Source of the DNA: Pacificoceanicola sp049803835
GTDB taxonomy: Bacteria; Pseudomonadota; Alphaproteobacteria; Rhodobacterales; Rhodobacteraceae
Length of the DNA: 64,000 nt
Direction of reading: 5' to 3'
Assembly (NCBI RefSeq): GCF_049803835.1
Contig: NZ_JBNAGK010000017.1
Coordinates: 50,080 to 114,079, forward strand
In this document: in pieces, positions 8,227 through 17,379 of the stretch
Position numbering within the stretch: the stretch's first letter is position 1
Layout of the letters: every line of letters starts with the position of its first letter
The notes under the pieces: generated by a model
The model's database searches: none
What the model was told of the DNA's origin: nothing
The model's input: the letters and a program-made list of their open reading frames with translations, nothing else
Translations under genes and position numbers: made by a program

Positions 8227-10008
8227 CTATTCGCCGAGCGCAATGCCCTCCCGCCGCGGATCGGCAGCCCCTTGCAGTCCGTCCGGGGTGATCGCAATGG
8301 CATGAAGGCCGGAGTTCAGATCCCCGACGTTGACCTTGTACCCCATGCCCTCCAGCGGGCCCGCCATATCGGCCATGGGAGTACCGGCTTCGAGGTCGTA
8401 GGTGCCGAAGCGGTTGACCGCATGGGGCATCGCCACCGCCTGCTGAACATCCATGCCCCAGTCGACATGCGCCACGATGGCCTGCGCAACATAGCCGATG
8501 ATGCGCGAGCCGCCGGGCGAGCCGATCACCAGCATCGGCTTGCCGTCCCGGCGCACGATGGTGGGGGACATGGAGGACCGGGGCCGCTTTCCCGGCTCGA
8601 CACGGTTGGCGATGGGCACACCGTCCGCATGGGAGCGGAACGAGAAGTCCGTCAGTTCGTTGTTCAGCAGAAAACCGTGGGTCATCAGCCGCGAGCCAAA
8701 GCCGTTTTCGATGGTCGTCGTCATCGAGAGCGCGTTGCCGTATTGGTCGACAATCGAGATGTGCGAGGTCGACGGCAGTTCGAGGCTTTCGTCATCGGCC
8801 CACAGTTGCGCGTGATCCCATTCCGGATTGCCGGGGCTGACTTCTGGCAACGCGTCGTCGCCTTTAAGCAATTCGGCCCGATCCGCGAGATAGGCGGGAT
8901 CGACCAGCCCGTCGGTCGGCATCGGCACATAGTCGCTGTCGGCCATGTAGCGGCCGCGATCGGCAAAGGCGAGGCGCGAGGCATCGCCGATCACGCGCCA
9001 CGTCTCGGGATCGTCCTGCGCGCCCGGCTCCAGTGCGTTCATCATGCCGAGGATCTGCCCGACGGTCAGCGCACCCGAGGAGGGCGGCCCCATGCCACAG
9101 ACCTCGTAGCCGCGGAAGTCGGCGCAGACGGCGGGCCGTTCGACAACATCATACAGCGCAAGGTCAGCGGTCTCCATGACTCCCGCGTTGCCCTCGACCG
9201 CCTTGACGGTATCGACAATCGCCTGCGCGATCTCGCCGGTGTAGAAGGCCTCCGGTCCCTCCGCCGCAAGGCGTTTCAGCACGGCAGCGTAGTCCGGATT
9301 TGACAGCGTCGCGCCCTCGGCCAACGGCTGACCACCGGGCAGGAAATAGGCCGCCGTGGCGTCGAAGCGGGCCAGCCGTTCGCCATCTTCGGCGATCAGA
9401 CCGGCAAGGCGCGGCGACACCGCGAAACCCTCTTCGGCCAGTCCGATGGCAGCGTCGAAGAGGCCGGCCCATTCGGACTTCCCCCACTTTTCATGTGCAC
9501 GATGCATCAGCATCGGCGTTCCGGGCACACCGACGGATCGCCCGCCCACCACCGCATCGAAGAAGCCCATGGGCTCGCCATCGTCGGTCTGGAACAGGCG
9601 CGGCGTGGCGGCCAGCGGCGCAGTTTCGCGCCCGTCCAGCGTGGTGATCTCGCCGGTCTCGCCGTCGTGCCAGACAAGGAAGGCGCCGCCGCCAAGCCCC
9701 GAACTTTGCGGTTCGACCAAGCCGAGAACGGTCTGCACGGCAACCATGGCATCTGCCGCGGTGCCGCCGGTGCGCAGTATCTCGGCGCCTGCGGCGACGG
9801 CGTGGGGATTGGCGGCTGCCACCATCCACTGGCTGGCCTCGACGGGGCGGCCGTCTGCTTTCGCGGCCAGCGCGGCGGCCACTTCTGGTGAAATCGCGGC
9901 CAGATCGTTCGAGGTTGCGGCTTCGGGCGCGACGGAATCGGCGGCCTGCTGCGCCAGCGCGGCGCCGGATAGGCTGGTCGCAAACAGCAGGATTGTCAGG
10001 ATTCGCAT
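8227..10008 (-). CDS. ggt: Gamma-glutamyltransferase, periplasmic precursor
   Basis: N-terminal-nucleophile hydrolase of 593 aa that removes or transfers the gamma-glutamyl group of glutathione and related amides. The start MRILTILLFATSLSGAALAQ is a clear signal peptide, so a GTG/ATG further upstream was not used. The autocleavage/catalytic Thr is in ELPSTSHISIVDQYGNALSMTTTIENGFGS, and the small subunit carries RPRSSMSPTIV and IGSPGGSRIIGYV, both expected around the substrate pocket. An SbtA-type permease gene lies 107 bases upstream in the same direction, so they may share a transcript. A second member of the family occurs at 51926-53518. Confidence 0.93.
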   Translation of the reverse strand: MRILTILLFATSLSGAALAQQAADSVAPEAATSNDLAAISPEVAAALAAKADGRPVEASQWMVAAANPHAVAAGAEILRTGGTAADAMVAVQTVLGLVEPQSSGLGGGAFLVWHDGETGEITTLDGRETAPLAATPRLFQTDDGEPMGFFDAVVGGRSVGVPGTPMLMHRAHEKWGKSEWAGLFDAAIGLAEEGFAVSPRLAGLIAEDGERLARFDATAAYFLPGGQPLAEGATLSNPDYAAVLKRLAAEGPEAFYTGEIAQAIVDTVKAVEGNAGVMETADLALYDVVERPAVCADFRGYEVCGMGPPSSGALTVGQILGMMNALEPGAQDDPETWRVIGDASRLAFADRGRYMADSDYVPMPTDGLVDPAYLADRAELLKGDDALPEVSPGNPEWDHAQLWADDESLELPSTSHISIVDQYGNALSMTTTIENGFGSRLMTHGFLLNNELTDFSFRSHADGVPIANRVEPGKRPRSSMSPTIVRRDGKPMLVIGSPGGSRIIGYVAQAIVAHVDWGMDVQQAVAMPHAVNRFGTYDLEAGTPMADMAGPLEGMGYKVNVGDLNSGLHAIAITPDGLQGAADPRREGIALGE

Positions 10009-10115
10009 GGTCTTTCTCCCCTTGGTGAGGTGTTCTTGTTCGGACACTCAACCATGGAGTGCCAATCGGTGAAACCCGTAATTGCCGGACGGCCCGTGCT
10101 CCTCCGCCAGGACCG

Positions 10116-11081
10116 TCACACCAGCCCGGCGAGCCACAGGTACAGCGGCAGGCCCACCGTGATGTTGAACGGGAAGGTCACGCCAAGCGACAGGGTCAGG
10201 TAGATGCCGGCTTCGGCCTGCGGCAGAGCGATCTTCATCGCCGCGGGGACGGCGATGTAGGATGCCGAGGCCGCCAGGACCATCAGCAGGAACAGGCTGC
10301 CGGTCTGCAACCCGACGACCGCGCCCAGACCCATGGCAAGCATGGCCCCGATCACCGGCATCAAGAGGCCGAAGGCGAACATTCCCGCACTCAACAGGTG
10401 CCGGTTGCGCAACAGGCTGCGTCCTGCCGCCAGTCCCATGTCCAGAAGGAACAGGCAGAGGATGCCGGTGAAGGGTGTCACCACGAATGGGGCGATCATC
10501 TCCATTCCCTTGTCCTGCGTCAGGGCTCCGATCACGAAGGCCCCGGTCAACAGCACGATGGATCCATTGGCAAAAAGCTCACGCATCGGCACCCGGCCCG
10601 CGCCGCCAGGCGTTGCGGTACGTTGCGCGATCCACAGAGCGGAAAGGATCGCGGGCACCTCCATCATCGCCGCAACCGCGACCATGAAGCCGTCGGAGGC
10701 GAACCCTGCCAAGTCCAGCAGGCTCGACGCCGCCACGAAGGTCACGATGGAAATCGAGCCGTAGTGCCCGGCCACGGCTGCCGCGTTAAGCGCGTTCAGA
10801 CGTGTCATGGCGCGAAGCAGCGCGTAGGCGATGAAGGGGATGGCGAAGGACAGAAGCAGGCCTGCCGCCAGTGCGGAAAAGACATCCGCGCCAAGGCCGT
10901 TCGCAGCGAGGCTGTGGCCGCCCTTGAAGCCGATTGCCAGCAGCAGGTAGAGCGACAGGATCTTTGCCGCGCCTTCCGGGATCGAAAGGTCGCTGCGCAC
11001 CGCGGCCGCCAGAAGGCCAAGGACAAAGAACAGGATCGTTGGCACCATGAGGTTGCCCACGAGGCTATCGAAGATGTGCAT
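10116..11081 (-). CDS. SbtA-family sodium-dependent anion permease
   Basis: A 321-aa integral membrane protein with about ten hydrophobic segments, matching the family of the cyanobacterial sodium/bicarbonate symporter SbtA. Features are the N-terminal FDSLVGNLMVPTILFFVLGLLAAAVRSDLSIPE, the loop AIGFKGGHSLA and the serine-rich VAGHYGSISIVTFVAA. No SbtB (PII-like) partner and no carboxysome genes are present. In heterotrophs the substrate of this family is unsettled and bicarbonate import is only one possibility. It lies upstream of ggt and divergent from a LysR gene that probably controls it. Confidence 0.82.
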   Translation of the reverse strand: MHIFDSLVGNLMVPTILFFVLGLLAAAVRSDLSIPEGAAKILSLYLLLAIGFKGGHSLAANGLGADVFSALAAGLLLSFAIPFIAYALLRAMTRLNALNAAAVAGHYGSISIVTFVAASSLLDLAGFASDGFMVAVAAMMEVPAILSALWIAQRTATPGGAGRVPMRELFANGSIVLLTGAFVIGALTQDKGMEMIAPFVVTPFTGILCLFLLDMGLAAGRSLLRNRHLLSAGMFAFGLLMPVIGAMLAMGLGAVVGLQTGSLFLLMVLAASASYIAVPAAMKIALPQAEAGIYLTLSLGVTFPFNITVGLPLYLWLAGLV

Positions 11082-11164
11082 GATTGAAACTCCGGAACAG
11101 TTTCACGCCTGTTGCCCGACTTCCTTGCATAGTGTAAATACAAATAACTGGTCTGACAGATAGT

Positions 11165-12088
11165 ATGGAATTATGGATGCGACCGACATTGCGCCAGATG
11201 GAGTACATCGTCACGGTCCACCAGCTTGGCAGTTTCAGCCTTGCCGCCGCGAAGCTGAACGTCAGCCAGCCCAGCCTGTCGACCCAGTTGGCAACCGTCG
11301 AGGCCGACCTCGGCGTCCGACTGTTCGAGCGCAGCAGAACCGGTGTCCGCACCACCGCGCGCGGGTTGGAGTTCGTCACCCGCGCCCGCCGCATCCTGTC
11401 GGAAGTGGAGAGCCTGCGAACCGCCATGCTGTCGGACCTGCCGTTCGGCGGCCGCCTCAGGCTGGGGGTGTTGCCCTCCATCGGGCCCTACCTCCTGCCG
11501 CAGGCCATGAAGGTCCTGCACGAGACGCAGCCGGAGCTGCGCGTCATCGTGCGCGAGGAAAACACGCTCAGCCTCGATGAGGGCTTGCGGAATGGTCGGT
11601 TCGACGCGGTCATTTCAACGCCCGAAGACCACCCGAACAGCCTGCAACATCCGCTCTTTGTCGAACCCCTGTGGGTCGCCGTCGCGCAGGATCATCCGCT
11701 TGCCGGGCGCGGCCATGTCGGTGCTGCCGACCTGGCGGGTCAACGTCTGCTGACGCTGGACACCGGGCACCGCCTTGCGCGCATCGTTTACGGGATCGCC
11801 GGAAAGAGCGGGGCCATCGTGACGGACGACTACGAGGGCACCAGCCTCGACTCGATTGTCCTGATGGCAGCGACCGGCGCGGGGATCGGCATCCTGCCGG
11901 ATCTTTTCGCCCGGCGCCAGGCCGTCCATCGTGACGAAATCCGCGTCATGCCGCTGCGCATGTCCGACGCCGACCGCACGATCTGCCTGCTTACGCCGGA
12001 TGACCGCTCTGCCCGTCAGGCCGCAGCCTTCGTGACGATCCTCCGCGCCGCTGCCAGGGCACATGGGCTGAATGTCGTGACCGGCTGA
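11165..12088 (+). CDS. LysR-family transcriptional regulator, OxyR-like
   Basis: A 307-aa LysR regulator with the N-terminal winged helix (RQMEYIVTVHQLGSFSLAAAKLNVSQPSLSTQLATVE) and a C-terminal effector domain starting at GRLRLGVLPSIGPYLLP. The domain resembles OxyR (RNGRFDAVISTPEDHP), but no redox Cys pair typical of OxyR is visible in the core, so peroxide sensing is not supported. It is divergent from the SbtA-type gene with 83 bases between, the usual arrangement for a LysR regulator and its target. The start at 11165 or at the ATG 12 bases later is equally possible. Confidence 0.88.
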   Translation: MELWMRPTLRQMEYIVTVHQLGSFSLAAAKLNVSQPSLSTQLATVEADLGVRLFERSRTGVRTTARGLEFVTRARRILSEVESLRTAMLSDLPFGGRLRLGVLPSIGPYLLPQAMKVLHETQPELRVIVREENTLSLDEGLRNGRFDAVISTPEDHPNSLQHPLFVEPLWVAVAQDHPLAGRGHVGAADLAGQRLLTLDTGHRLARIVYGIAGKSGAIVTDDYEGTSLDSIVLMAATGAGIGILPDLFARRQAVHRDEIRVMPLRMSDADRTICLLTPDDRSARQAAAFVTILRAAARAHGLNVVTG

Positions 12089-12237
12089 ACGACAGGACAC
12101 GCGGTCCGGCGCGGGTCTGACCCTGTGCGCTCCCGGAACAGCCGTGCGTTCAAACGGTCACCGGCGATGCCCTATTCTTGCATTCACCGCACAGTTCCGC
12201 CCCGGTTCGATTGACCGCCGCGCCCGTACCCCGGCGG

Positions 12238-12690
12238 TCAGAGCTTGCGCAAGGCCATATGCAGTTCGGACATGAGCTGGTTCATCTCGGCGACCCGCCT
12301 GGGGTCGATCCCCGCGAAGGTCTGGTCATAGATCGCCCGCGCCTCGACAAGCGCGAGCTTGCGCAGGCGGTCGCCCTTGTCGGTCAGGCAGACCTCGGTA
12401 ACCCGCCCGTCAGTCGGGCGCACGCGGGTCGAGACCAGTCCGTCCTTGATCATCCGCTGGATGACCTTGGTTGTGGTGTTGAGCTTCTGGGCCGAGAAAT
12501 CGGCGATTTCGGACACGGAAAGATGCTGGTCTTCGTAAAGGCTCATCAGCGCACGCCAGCGCGGAATGTCGATTCCGATGGGCTTGATGCGCCGTTCCAG
12601 CGCATCGGCATAGGCCGCGTTCAATTGGCTGATCCAGTAGAACGGCCAATCGGCCTTGAAGTGCTGGGGGTCGTTGGTTGCGTCGATCAT
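12238..12690 (-). CDS. MarR-family regulator, candidate IacR
   Basis: A 150-aa MarR-type repressor. The winged helix reads IPRWRALMSLYEDQHLSVSEIADFSAQKLNTTTKVIQRMIKDGLVSTRVRPTDGRVTEVCLTDKGDRL, with flanking dimer helices. In Pseudomonas the indole-3-acetate cluster is controlled by a MarR regulator, IacR. This is the only MarR gene in the window, but it is 10 kb from the iac genes, next to the maleylacetate/hydroxyquinol block. Either set could be its target. The IacR assignment is inference. Confidence 0.85.
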   Translation of the reverse strand: MIDATNDPQHFKADWPFYWISQLNAAYADALERRIKPIGIDIPRWRALMSLYEDQHLSVSEIADFSAQKLNTTTKVIQRMIKDGLVSTRVRPTDGRVTEVCLTDKGDRLRKLALVEARAIYDQTFAGIDPRRVAEMNQLMSELHMALRKL

Positions 12691-12762
12691 GGGTCCGGTC
12701 GGCTTGGTGTCTACGGCAAGGTATCCGCGAGACGGTCCGGAATGGAAAGTGAATTTGACCGT

Positions 12763-13836
12763 TTAGGCAAGGAATCCTCTGCGCCGGGATTCGGTCGGGG
12801 TTTCGCCTGTCCAGCCTTGCCATGCCCGCCAGAAAGCCGTGGGATCGGTGTAGCCAAGCGCCTGTGCCACTTGACCGACCCGCGCACCGGGCAAGGCGAG
12901 CAGCCGGGCCGCCCGCGCATGGCGCAAGTCCGCCAGAAGATCGCGCAAGCTCGTGCTTTCGGCGGCAAGCCTGCGTTGCAGGGTCCGCGGCCCGATGTGA
13001 AGTGCGGCGGCGACCCGGTCCAGCGTGACGGTGGACAGGCCAAGGCTCGCATTGATCACCGCGCGGGCGGCGGCGGAAGTGCCACCAGCGCCCTCCGGCA
13101 AGGGATGCACCGCACCAATCAGGTCGCGCACATGCCGTTCGAGCGTATCGAGAAGCCCCACATCCTCCTGACGCAACACCCGCACCGCATCGGCCTGCGC
13201 GATGACAAGCCGGTTTATCGGCTGAAGGTATCGCACCGGAGCGCGGAACATCCGGGACAAGGTCTGGGAATCGTCGGGAGCGGAGTGTTCGAAATGGACT
13301 TCGAGCGGTGCGAACCGGGACGAGAAATTGTCGCGGATCACCTGCGTGGTCGAGGACAACGAAAACTCGGCATCCTGCCGCCGGGGCCAGATCCCGCCAT
13401 CGGCGATCCGGTAGGAGAAGATGAAACGGTCGCCGTCCTGGACCCATTGGCTCTGCGTTCCGCTTTGCAGTGCGTTCACGTAGCGCGCGATCCGGTTCAT
13501 CCCCCGGTCCACGCTGCCCGAAAGCGACAGGATCAGTCCGACCGGCCCCATGTCCGCCGCCGTCAGCCCCGCGCCGATCCGGGCACCGAGAACCGGATCG
13601 TCCGCCATGTCCGCCGCCGCTTCGAGGAATTTCACGAAAAGCGGCAGTGGGATCGCGCCATAGGGGTCCGACAGCTGCGCGGCGGAGATGCCGATCCGGT
13701 TCAGAAGCGGCTGCGCCGAACGCCCCTGCGCCTCGAATCGCGTGATGAGCGCGGCAAGGAACGACGCCCGCACGGCGGAGAAGGCAGTCCCCGGGGCCGC
13801 GCGATCCGGCGTCGAATTTTTCGGTAAGTTTACCAT
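12763..13836 (-). CDS. AraC-family transcriptional regulator
   Basis: A 357-aa activator with an N-terminal arabinose-operon-regulator-like ligand domain (LITRFEAQGRSAQPLLNRIGISAAQLSDPYGAIP) and a C-terminal double helix-turn-helix (AALHIGPRTLQRRLAAESTSLRDLLADLRHARAARLL, then VGQVAQALGYTDPTAFWRAWQGWTGETPTE). I set the start at MVNLPKNST; upstream codons run into the divergent promoter. It is divergent from the aminotransferase gene with 124 bases between and probably activates that operon. A related AraC protein is at 36069. Confidence 0.88.
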   Translation of the reverse strand: MVNLPKNSTPDRAAPGTAFSAVRASFLAALITRFEAQGRSAQPLLNRIGISAAQLSDPYGAIPLPLFVKFLEAAADMADDPVLGARIGAGLTAADMGPVGLILSLSGSVDRGMNRIARYVNALQSGTQSQWVQDGDRFIFSYRIADGGIWPRRQDAEFSLSSTTQVIRDNFSSRFAPLEVHFEHSAPDDSQTLSRMFRAPVRYLQPINRLVIAQADAVRVLRQEDVGLLDTLERHVRDLIGAVHPLPEGAGGTSAAARAVINASLGLSTVTLDRVAAALHIGPRTLQRRLAAESTSLRDLLADLRHARAARLLALPGARVGQVAQALGYTDPTAFWRAWQGWTGETPTESRRRGFLA

Positions 13837-13846
13837 TATGTCGCAA

Positions 13847-13855
13847 AATATCGGA
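13847..13855. promoter_or_regulatory. AATATCGGA box, first copy
   Basis: AATATCGGA after CGCA lies between the AraC gene and the aminotransferase gene. The same nine bases, again preceded by CGC, recur at 17341-17349 just before the TctC gene of the same block. Two copies in front of two genes of one catabolic block suggest a shared operator, but nine bases alone is weak support. Confidence 0.3.
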
Positions 13856-13960
13856 TTTGTGACGTGAGATGCAATGGAAAATGGAGGGCGTTCGGCCCCA
13901 GCCTGTTGGAAAGGCGCTGGAAGCCGCGACCAACACGACGCCGCCACTTGGGAGACCGTC

Positions 13961-15328
13961 ATGCTCGATAACGACAATTTTCTGCGCGCCGAAAACACGC
14001 GCCACCAGTTCCACCCGATGACCCATCCGATGATCAGTGCGCAGAACCCGCCGCAGATCATCACCCGTGGCGACGGCTGTTACGTCACCGACATCGACGG
14101 CAATCGGCTTGTCGACGGTCTGGGCGGCCTGTGGAACGTGAACGTCGGCCATAACCGGCCCGAGGTGAAGCAGGCGATCGTCGATCAGATGGAGCGCATC
14201 AGCTACTACTCCTCGTTCGCCGGCACGGCGACCGCCCCGTCGATCGAGCTGTCGGCCAGGATCTGCGAGATGGCGACCGTGGAGGAGATCACCAAGGTCA
14301 TGTTCTCGGCCAACGGGTCGGATGCGGTGGAAACCGCGCTGAAGCTGTCGCGGCAATACTGGCAACTGATGGGTCAGCCGACGCGCACGAAGTTCTTGTC
14401 TCTCAAGCAAGGCTATCACGGCGTGCATTTCGGCGGGCTGTCCGTCAACGGCGCCCCCTACTACCGCAACGCCTATGAGCCGCTGCTCGGGGGGTGCTTC
14501 CAGATCGACAGCCCCTGGACCTATCGCAATCCCTATTCCGAGGACCCCGAGGACCTGGCGGAGGCCGTCATCACCCAGATCGAGCGCACCATCCAGGCGC
14601 AGGGACGGCAGACTGTCGCGGCTTTCATCGCCGAGCCGGTGCAGGGGGCGGGCGGCGTGATCGTACCGCCCGCGAGCTTCTGGCCGAAGCTGCGCGCGGT
14701 GCTCGACAAATACGAGGTTCTGTTGATTTCGGACGAAGTGGTCACGGGTTTCGGGCGCTCCGGTGCCATGTTCGGCGCACGCGGTTGGGGCGTGAAACCC
14801 GACATGATGTGTCTCGCCAAGGGCATTTCTTCGGGTTACGTGCCGCTCGGGGCTACGGCCCTGAGCAAGCGGGTCGCGGATGCGTGGTATCAGGGGTTCA
14901 GCGAGCAGGGCATCATCATGCATGGCTACACCTCGACCGGGCACCCGGTCGCCTGTGCCGCCGCGCTCGCCTGTCTCGACATCGTCGAGCGTGAGAATCT
15001 GCCGGGCAATGCCGCGAAGATGGGCGCACGCCTGCTCGACGGGCTGAAGCCGCTGGCGGAGAGCTGCTCGATCGTGGGCGAGGTGCGGGGCAAGGGGCTC
15101 ATGGTCGGCCTCGATTTCGTGTCCGACAAGACCACGCGTGCCCCCATGGACCCGGGAAACGGGACGGTCGAGAGAATAGCGTCCTACGCCCGGGAAGAGG
15201 GGGCCATCGTGCGCCCCGCCGGATCGGTCATCATCCTGTCGCCGCCGCTGGTCATCGGCGAGGCGGAAGTCGACATCATCGTCTCGGCGCTTACCAAAGC
15301 CTGCGCCCGCTTTGACGCGGAGCAGTAA
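13961..15328 (+). CDS. Class-III (omega) aminotransferase
   Basis: PLP-dependent aminotransferase of 455 aa, family of beta-alanine/omega-amino acid:pyruvate transaminases, which move an amino group from a primary amine or omega-amino acid. The N-terminus HQFHPMTHP, the cofactor-phosphate region FSANGSDAVETALKLSRQYW, the PLP-ring Asp in LLISDEVVTGFGRSG and the Schiff-base Lys near residue 286 (CLAKGISSGYVPLGA) are all present. The ATG at 13961 follows GGGAGA. It leads a block with maleylacetate reductase, hydroxyquinol dioxygenase, TctCBA and an aldehyde dehydrogenase, so amine-to-aldehyde-to-acid oxidation is plausible. Confidence 0.92.
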   Translation: MLDNDNFLRAENTRHQFHPMTHPMISAQNPPQIITRGDGCYVTDIDGNRLVDGLGGLWNVNVGHNRPEVKQAIVDQMERISYYSSFAGTATAPSIELSARICEMATVEEITKVMFSANGSDAVETALKLSRQYWQLMGQPTRTKFLSLKQGYHGVHFGGLSVNGAPYYRNAYEPLLGGCFQIDSPWTYRNPYSEDPEDLAEAVITQIERTIQAQGRQTVAAFIAEPVQGAGGVIVPPASFWPKLRAVLDKYEVLLISDEVVTGFGRSGAMFGARGWGVKPDMMCLAKGISSGYVPLGATALSKRVADAWYQGFSEQGIIMHGYTSTGHPVACAAALACLDIVERENLPGNAAKMGARLLDGLKPLAESCSIVGEVRGKGLMVGLDFVSDKTTRAPMDPGNGTVERIASYAREEGAIVRPAGSVIILSPPLVIGEAEVDIIVSALTKACARFDAEQ

Positions 15329-15329
15329 G

Positions 15330-16433
15330 GTGATCGGCACGCTGCCCCGCGATCCCTTCCGGTTCGAGCCGCTGCCGACGCGGGTGCTGTTCGGTCACGG
15401 CACCCGCACGCATCTGGCGAAGGAGGTGCGTGCGGCGGGGATCACCCGCGTGCTTGTGCTGACCACACCCTTCCAGAAGGACCTGGGTGATGCCGTGGCG
15501 CGGGACCTGGGCGATGTGGTTGCCGGGGTATTCAACGGAGCGGCGATGCATACGCCGACGGATGTGACAGCCCAAGCGCTGGACGCTTTGACCACCGCCG
15601 GAGCCGATGGTGTCGTCGCCGTGGGTGGCGGCTCGACCATTGGACTGGGCAAGGCGCTGGCCGCGCGCACGGACGTGGTGCAGGTGGTGCTGCCAACGAC
15701 TTACGCCGGTTCGGAGATGACCCCGATCCTGGGCGAAACCGAAAACGGGCTCAAGACAACACGATCGGGTCCCGAGATCCGGCCGGAGGTCGTGATCTAT
15801 GACGTGGCACTGACCCATACGCTGCCCGCCGCGATGAGCGTGACCTCCGGCATCAACGCCATCGCCCACGCGGTCGAGGCCCTTTACGCCGTGAACGGCA
15901 ACCCCCTGATGGATGCCCTCGCGCTGGAGGGCATTCGGGCACTGACCGGGGCGCTGCCACTGATCGTGGCCGATCCGCACAGGGGCGCGGGCCGCGAGGC
16001 TGCGCTTTATGGGGCATGGCTTTGCGGAACCTGCCTCGGATCTGTCGGCATGGCGTTGCACCACAAGCTGTGTCACACGCTGGGCGGCAGTTTCGGCCTG
16101 CCCCATGCCGAGACCCATACCGTCGTTCTGCCCCATGCGCTCGCCTACAACGCGCCCGCGGTGCCGAAAGTGATCGACGCGCTTCGTCCGATCCTGGGCG
16201 ATGATCCGGCGCTCGGACTGCACCACCTTGCCCGCGACCTGGGCGCCCCGACCAGCCTGTCGGGGCTCGGCCTCGACGCGGCGAGCCTCGACCGCGCGAC
16301 CGAGCTTGCCCTGCAGGCACGTTATCCGAACCCGAGACCGCTGGAGGCCGGAGCCCTCCGCGCCACGCTTGGCCGAGCCTGGGCGGGCACCGCACCGATC
16401 AGCGAGATATCGAGCGAAGGGAGCAGCGCATGA
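15330..16433 (+). CDS. Maleylacetate reductase
   Basis: Iron-containing-alcohol-dehydrogenase-fold enzyme of 367 aa that reduces maleylacetate to 3-oxoadipate with NAD(P)H. FRFEPLPTRVLFGHGT at the start, VVAVGGGSTIGLGKALA for the dinucleotide, LPTTYAGSEMTPILGETENGLKTT and the His-rich HHKLCHTLGGSFGLPHAETHTVVLPHALAYN fit TfdF/MacA-type reductases rather than alcohol dehydrogenases. The GTG at 15330 has GGAG seven bases before it; an ATG at 15312 overlaps the upstream gene. The stop overlaps the start of hydroxyquinol dioxygenase, the enzyme that makes its substrate. Confidence 0.9.
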   Translation: MIGTLPRDPFRFEPLPTRVLFGHGTRTHLAKEVRAAGITRVLVLTTPFQKDLGDAVARDLGDVVAGVFNGAAMHTPTDVTAQALDALTTAGADGVVAVGGGSTIGLGKALAARTDVVQVVLPTTYAGSEMTPILGETENGLKTTRSGPEIRPEVVIYDVALTHTLPAAMSVTSGINAIAHAVEALYAVNGNPLMDALALEGIRALTGALPLIVADPHRGAGREAALYGAWLCGTCLGSVGMALHHKLCHTLGGSFGLPHAETHTVVLPHALAYNAPAVPKVIDALRPILGDDPALGLHHLARDLGAPTSLSGLGLDAASLDRATELALQARYPNPRPLEAGALRATLGRAWAGTAPISEISSEGSSA

Positions 16434-17287
16434 CCGACTATTTTACCGAAACCGGCTCTGCCGAGACCGTGAATGCCCGGATATCGCCGGACGCAGACGC
16501 GCGGCTTGCCGCTGTCATGGCATCGCTGGTGCGTCACCTTCATGCCTTCGTCAAGGACGTGACACTGACCGAGGCCGAGTGGGAAACCGCCATCGCCTTT
16601 CTGACCCGGACCGGACAGATGTGTTCGGACACGCGGCAGGAGTTCATCCTGCTGTCCGACGTGTTGGGCGTTTCGATGCTTGTCGATGCGGTCAACAACC
16701 GGAAACCGGCGGGTTCGACGCCTTCGACCGTCTTCGGCCCGTTCCACGTGGACGGTGTGCCGGAGCGCAAGATGGGCGCCAACATCTCGCTCGACGGGGT
16801 GGGGGAGCCATGCCTGTTCCGGGGCCGGGTCGTGGACCTTGAGGGGCGGCCGATTGCGGGCGCGACAGTGGACGTCTGGTCCGACAACGCCGACGGGTTC
16901 TATGACGTCCAGCAACCGGACACGCAGCCGCAGCACAACAACCGCGGGATATTCGTGACCGGCGCGGATGGGCGCTACTGGTTTACCGGCATCAAGCCGG
17001 TGAGCTACCCGATCCCCGATGACGGCCCGGTGGGCGAGATGCTGGGGCACCTGGGCCGCCATCCCTGGCGCCCCGCACACATGCATTTTCTGGTCTCCGC
17101 GCCCGGTTACGACCGTCTGATCACACATACCTTCGTGGCAGGGGACGACTACCTCGCCTCGGACGCGGTTTTCGGGGTGAAGGCCCCGCTGATCGTGGAC
17201 TTCGCGCGGACCGATGCGGGGCCGGAGGCCGGACCCGAAACGCCGCTTTGGCAGGCAGATTACGACTTTGTGCTGCCACCTGCATAG
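16430..17287 (+). CDS. Hydroxyquinol 1,2-dioxygenase (intradiol)
   Basis: Non-haem Fe(III) intradiol dioxygenase, 285 aa, that opens hydroxyquinol (or a catechol) to maleylacetate. An N-terminal helical dimerisation region is followed by TPSTVFGPFHVDGVPE and the beta-sandwich. The four iron ligands are visible: Tyr158 (GFYDVQ), Tyr193 (VSYPIPDDGPVG), His217 and His219 (RPAHMHF). The pairing with maleylacetate reductase in an overlapping gene pair favours hydroxyquinol over catechol as substrate. No hydroxylase that would make hydroxyquinol is adjacent, so the upstream pathway is open. Confidence 0.92.
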   Translation: MTDYFTETGSAETVNARISPDADARLAAVMASLVRHLHAFVKDVTLTEAEWETAIAFLTRTGQMCSDTRQEFILLSDVLGVSMLVDAVNNRKPAGSTPSTVFGPFHVDGVPERKMGANISLDGVGEPCLFRGRVVDLEGRPIAGATVDVWSDNADGFYDVQQPDTQPQHNNRGIFVTGADGRYWFTGIKPVSYPIPDDGPVGEMLGHLGRHPWRPAHMHFLVSAPGYDRLITHTFVAGDDYLASDAVFGVKAPLIVDFARTDAGPEAGPETPLWQADYDFVLPPA

Positions 17288-17325
17288 GCATCCTCGCAAA
17301 AAGCGCGATTAATAATGAATAATGA

Positions 17326-17349
17326 CGTGAAAAATCACGCAATATCGGA
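17326..17349. promoter_or_regulatory. Inverted repeat and second AATATCGGA box before tctC
   Basis: CGTGAAAAATCACG (17326-17339) is a perfect inverted repeat with 5-base arms. AATATCGGA (17341-17349) repeats the box found at 13847. Both lie in the 92-base AT-rich gap before the TctC gene, the only sizeable gap in this block, so a separate promoter for the transporter genes is likely. Confidence 0.4.
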
Positions 17350-17379
17350 CATAGTCAAAAAGCGAACAGGGAGTTGACC

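Noticed and set aside
12410..15340. 976-codon open frame on the minus strand
   Set aside because: It is antisense to the aminotransferase and out of frame with the AraC and MarR genes, is rich in Arg and His as expected for a shadow in GC-rich DNA, and shows no domain.
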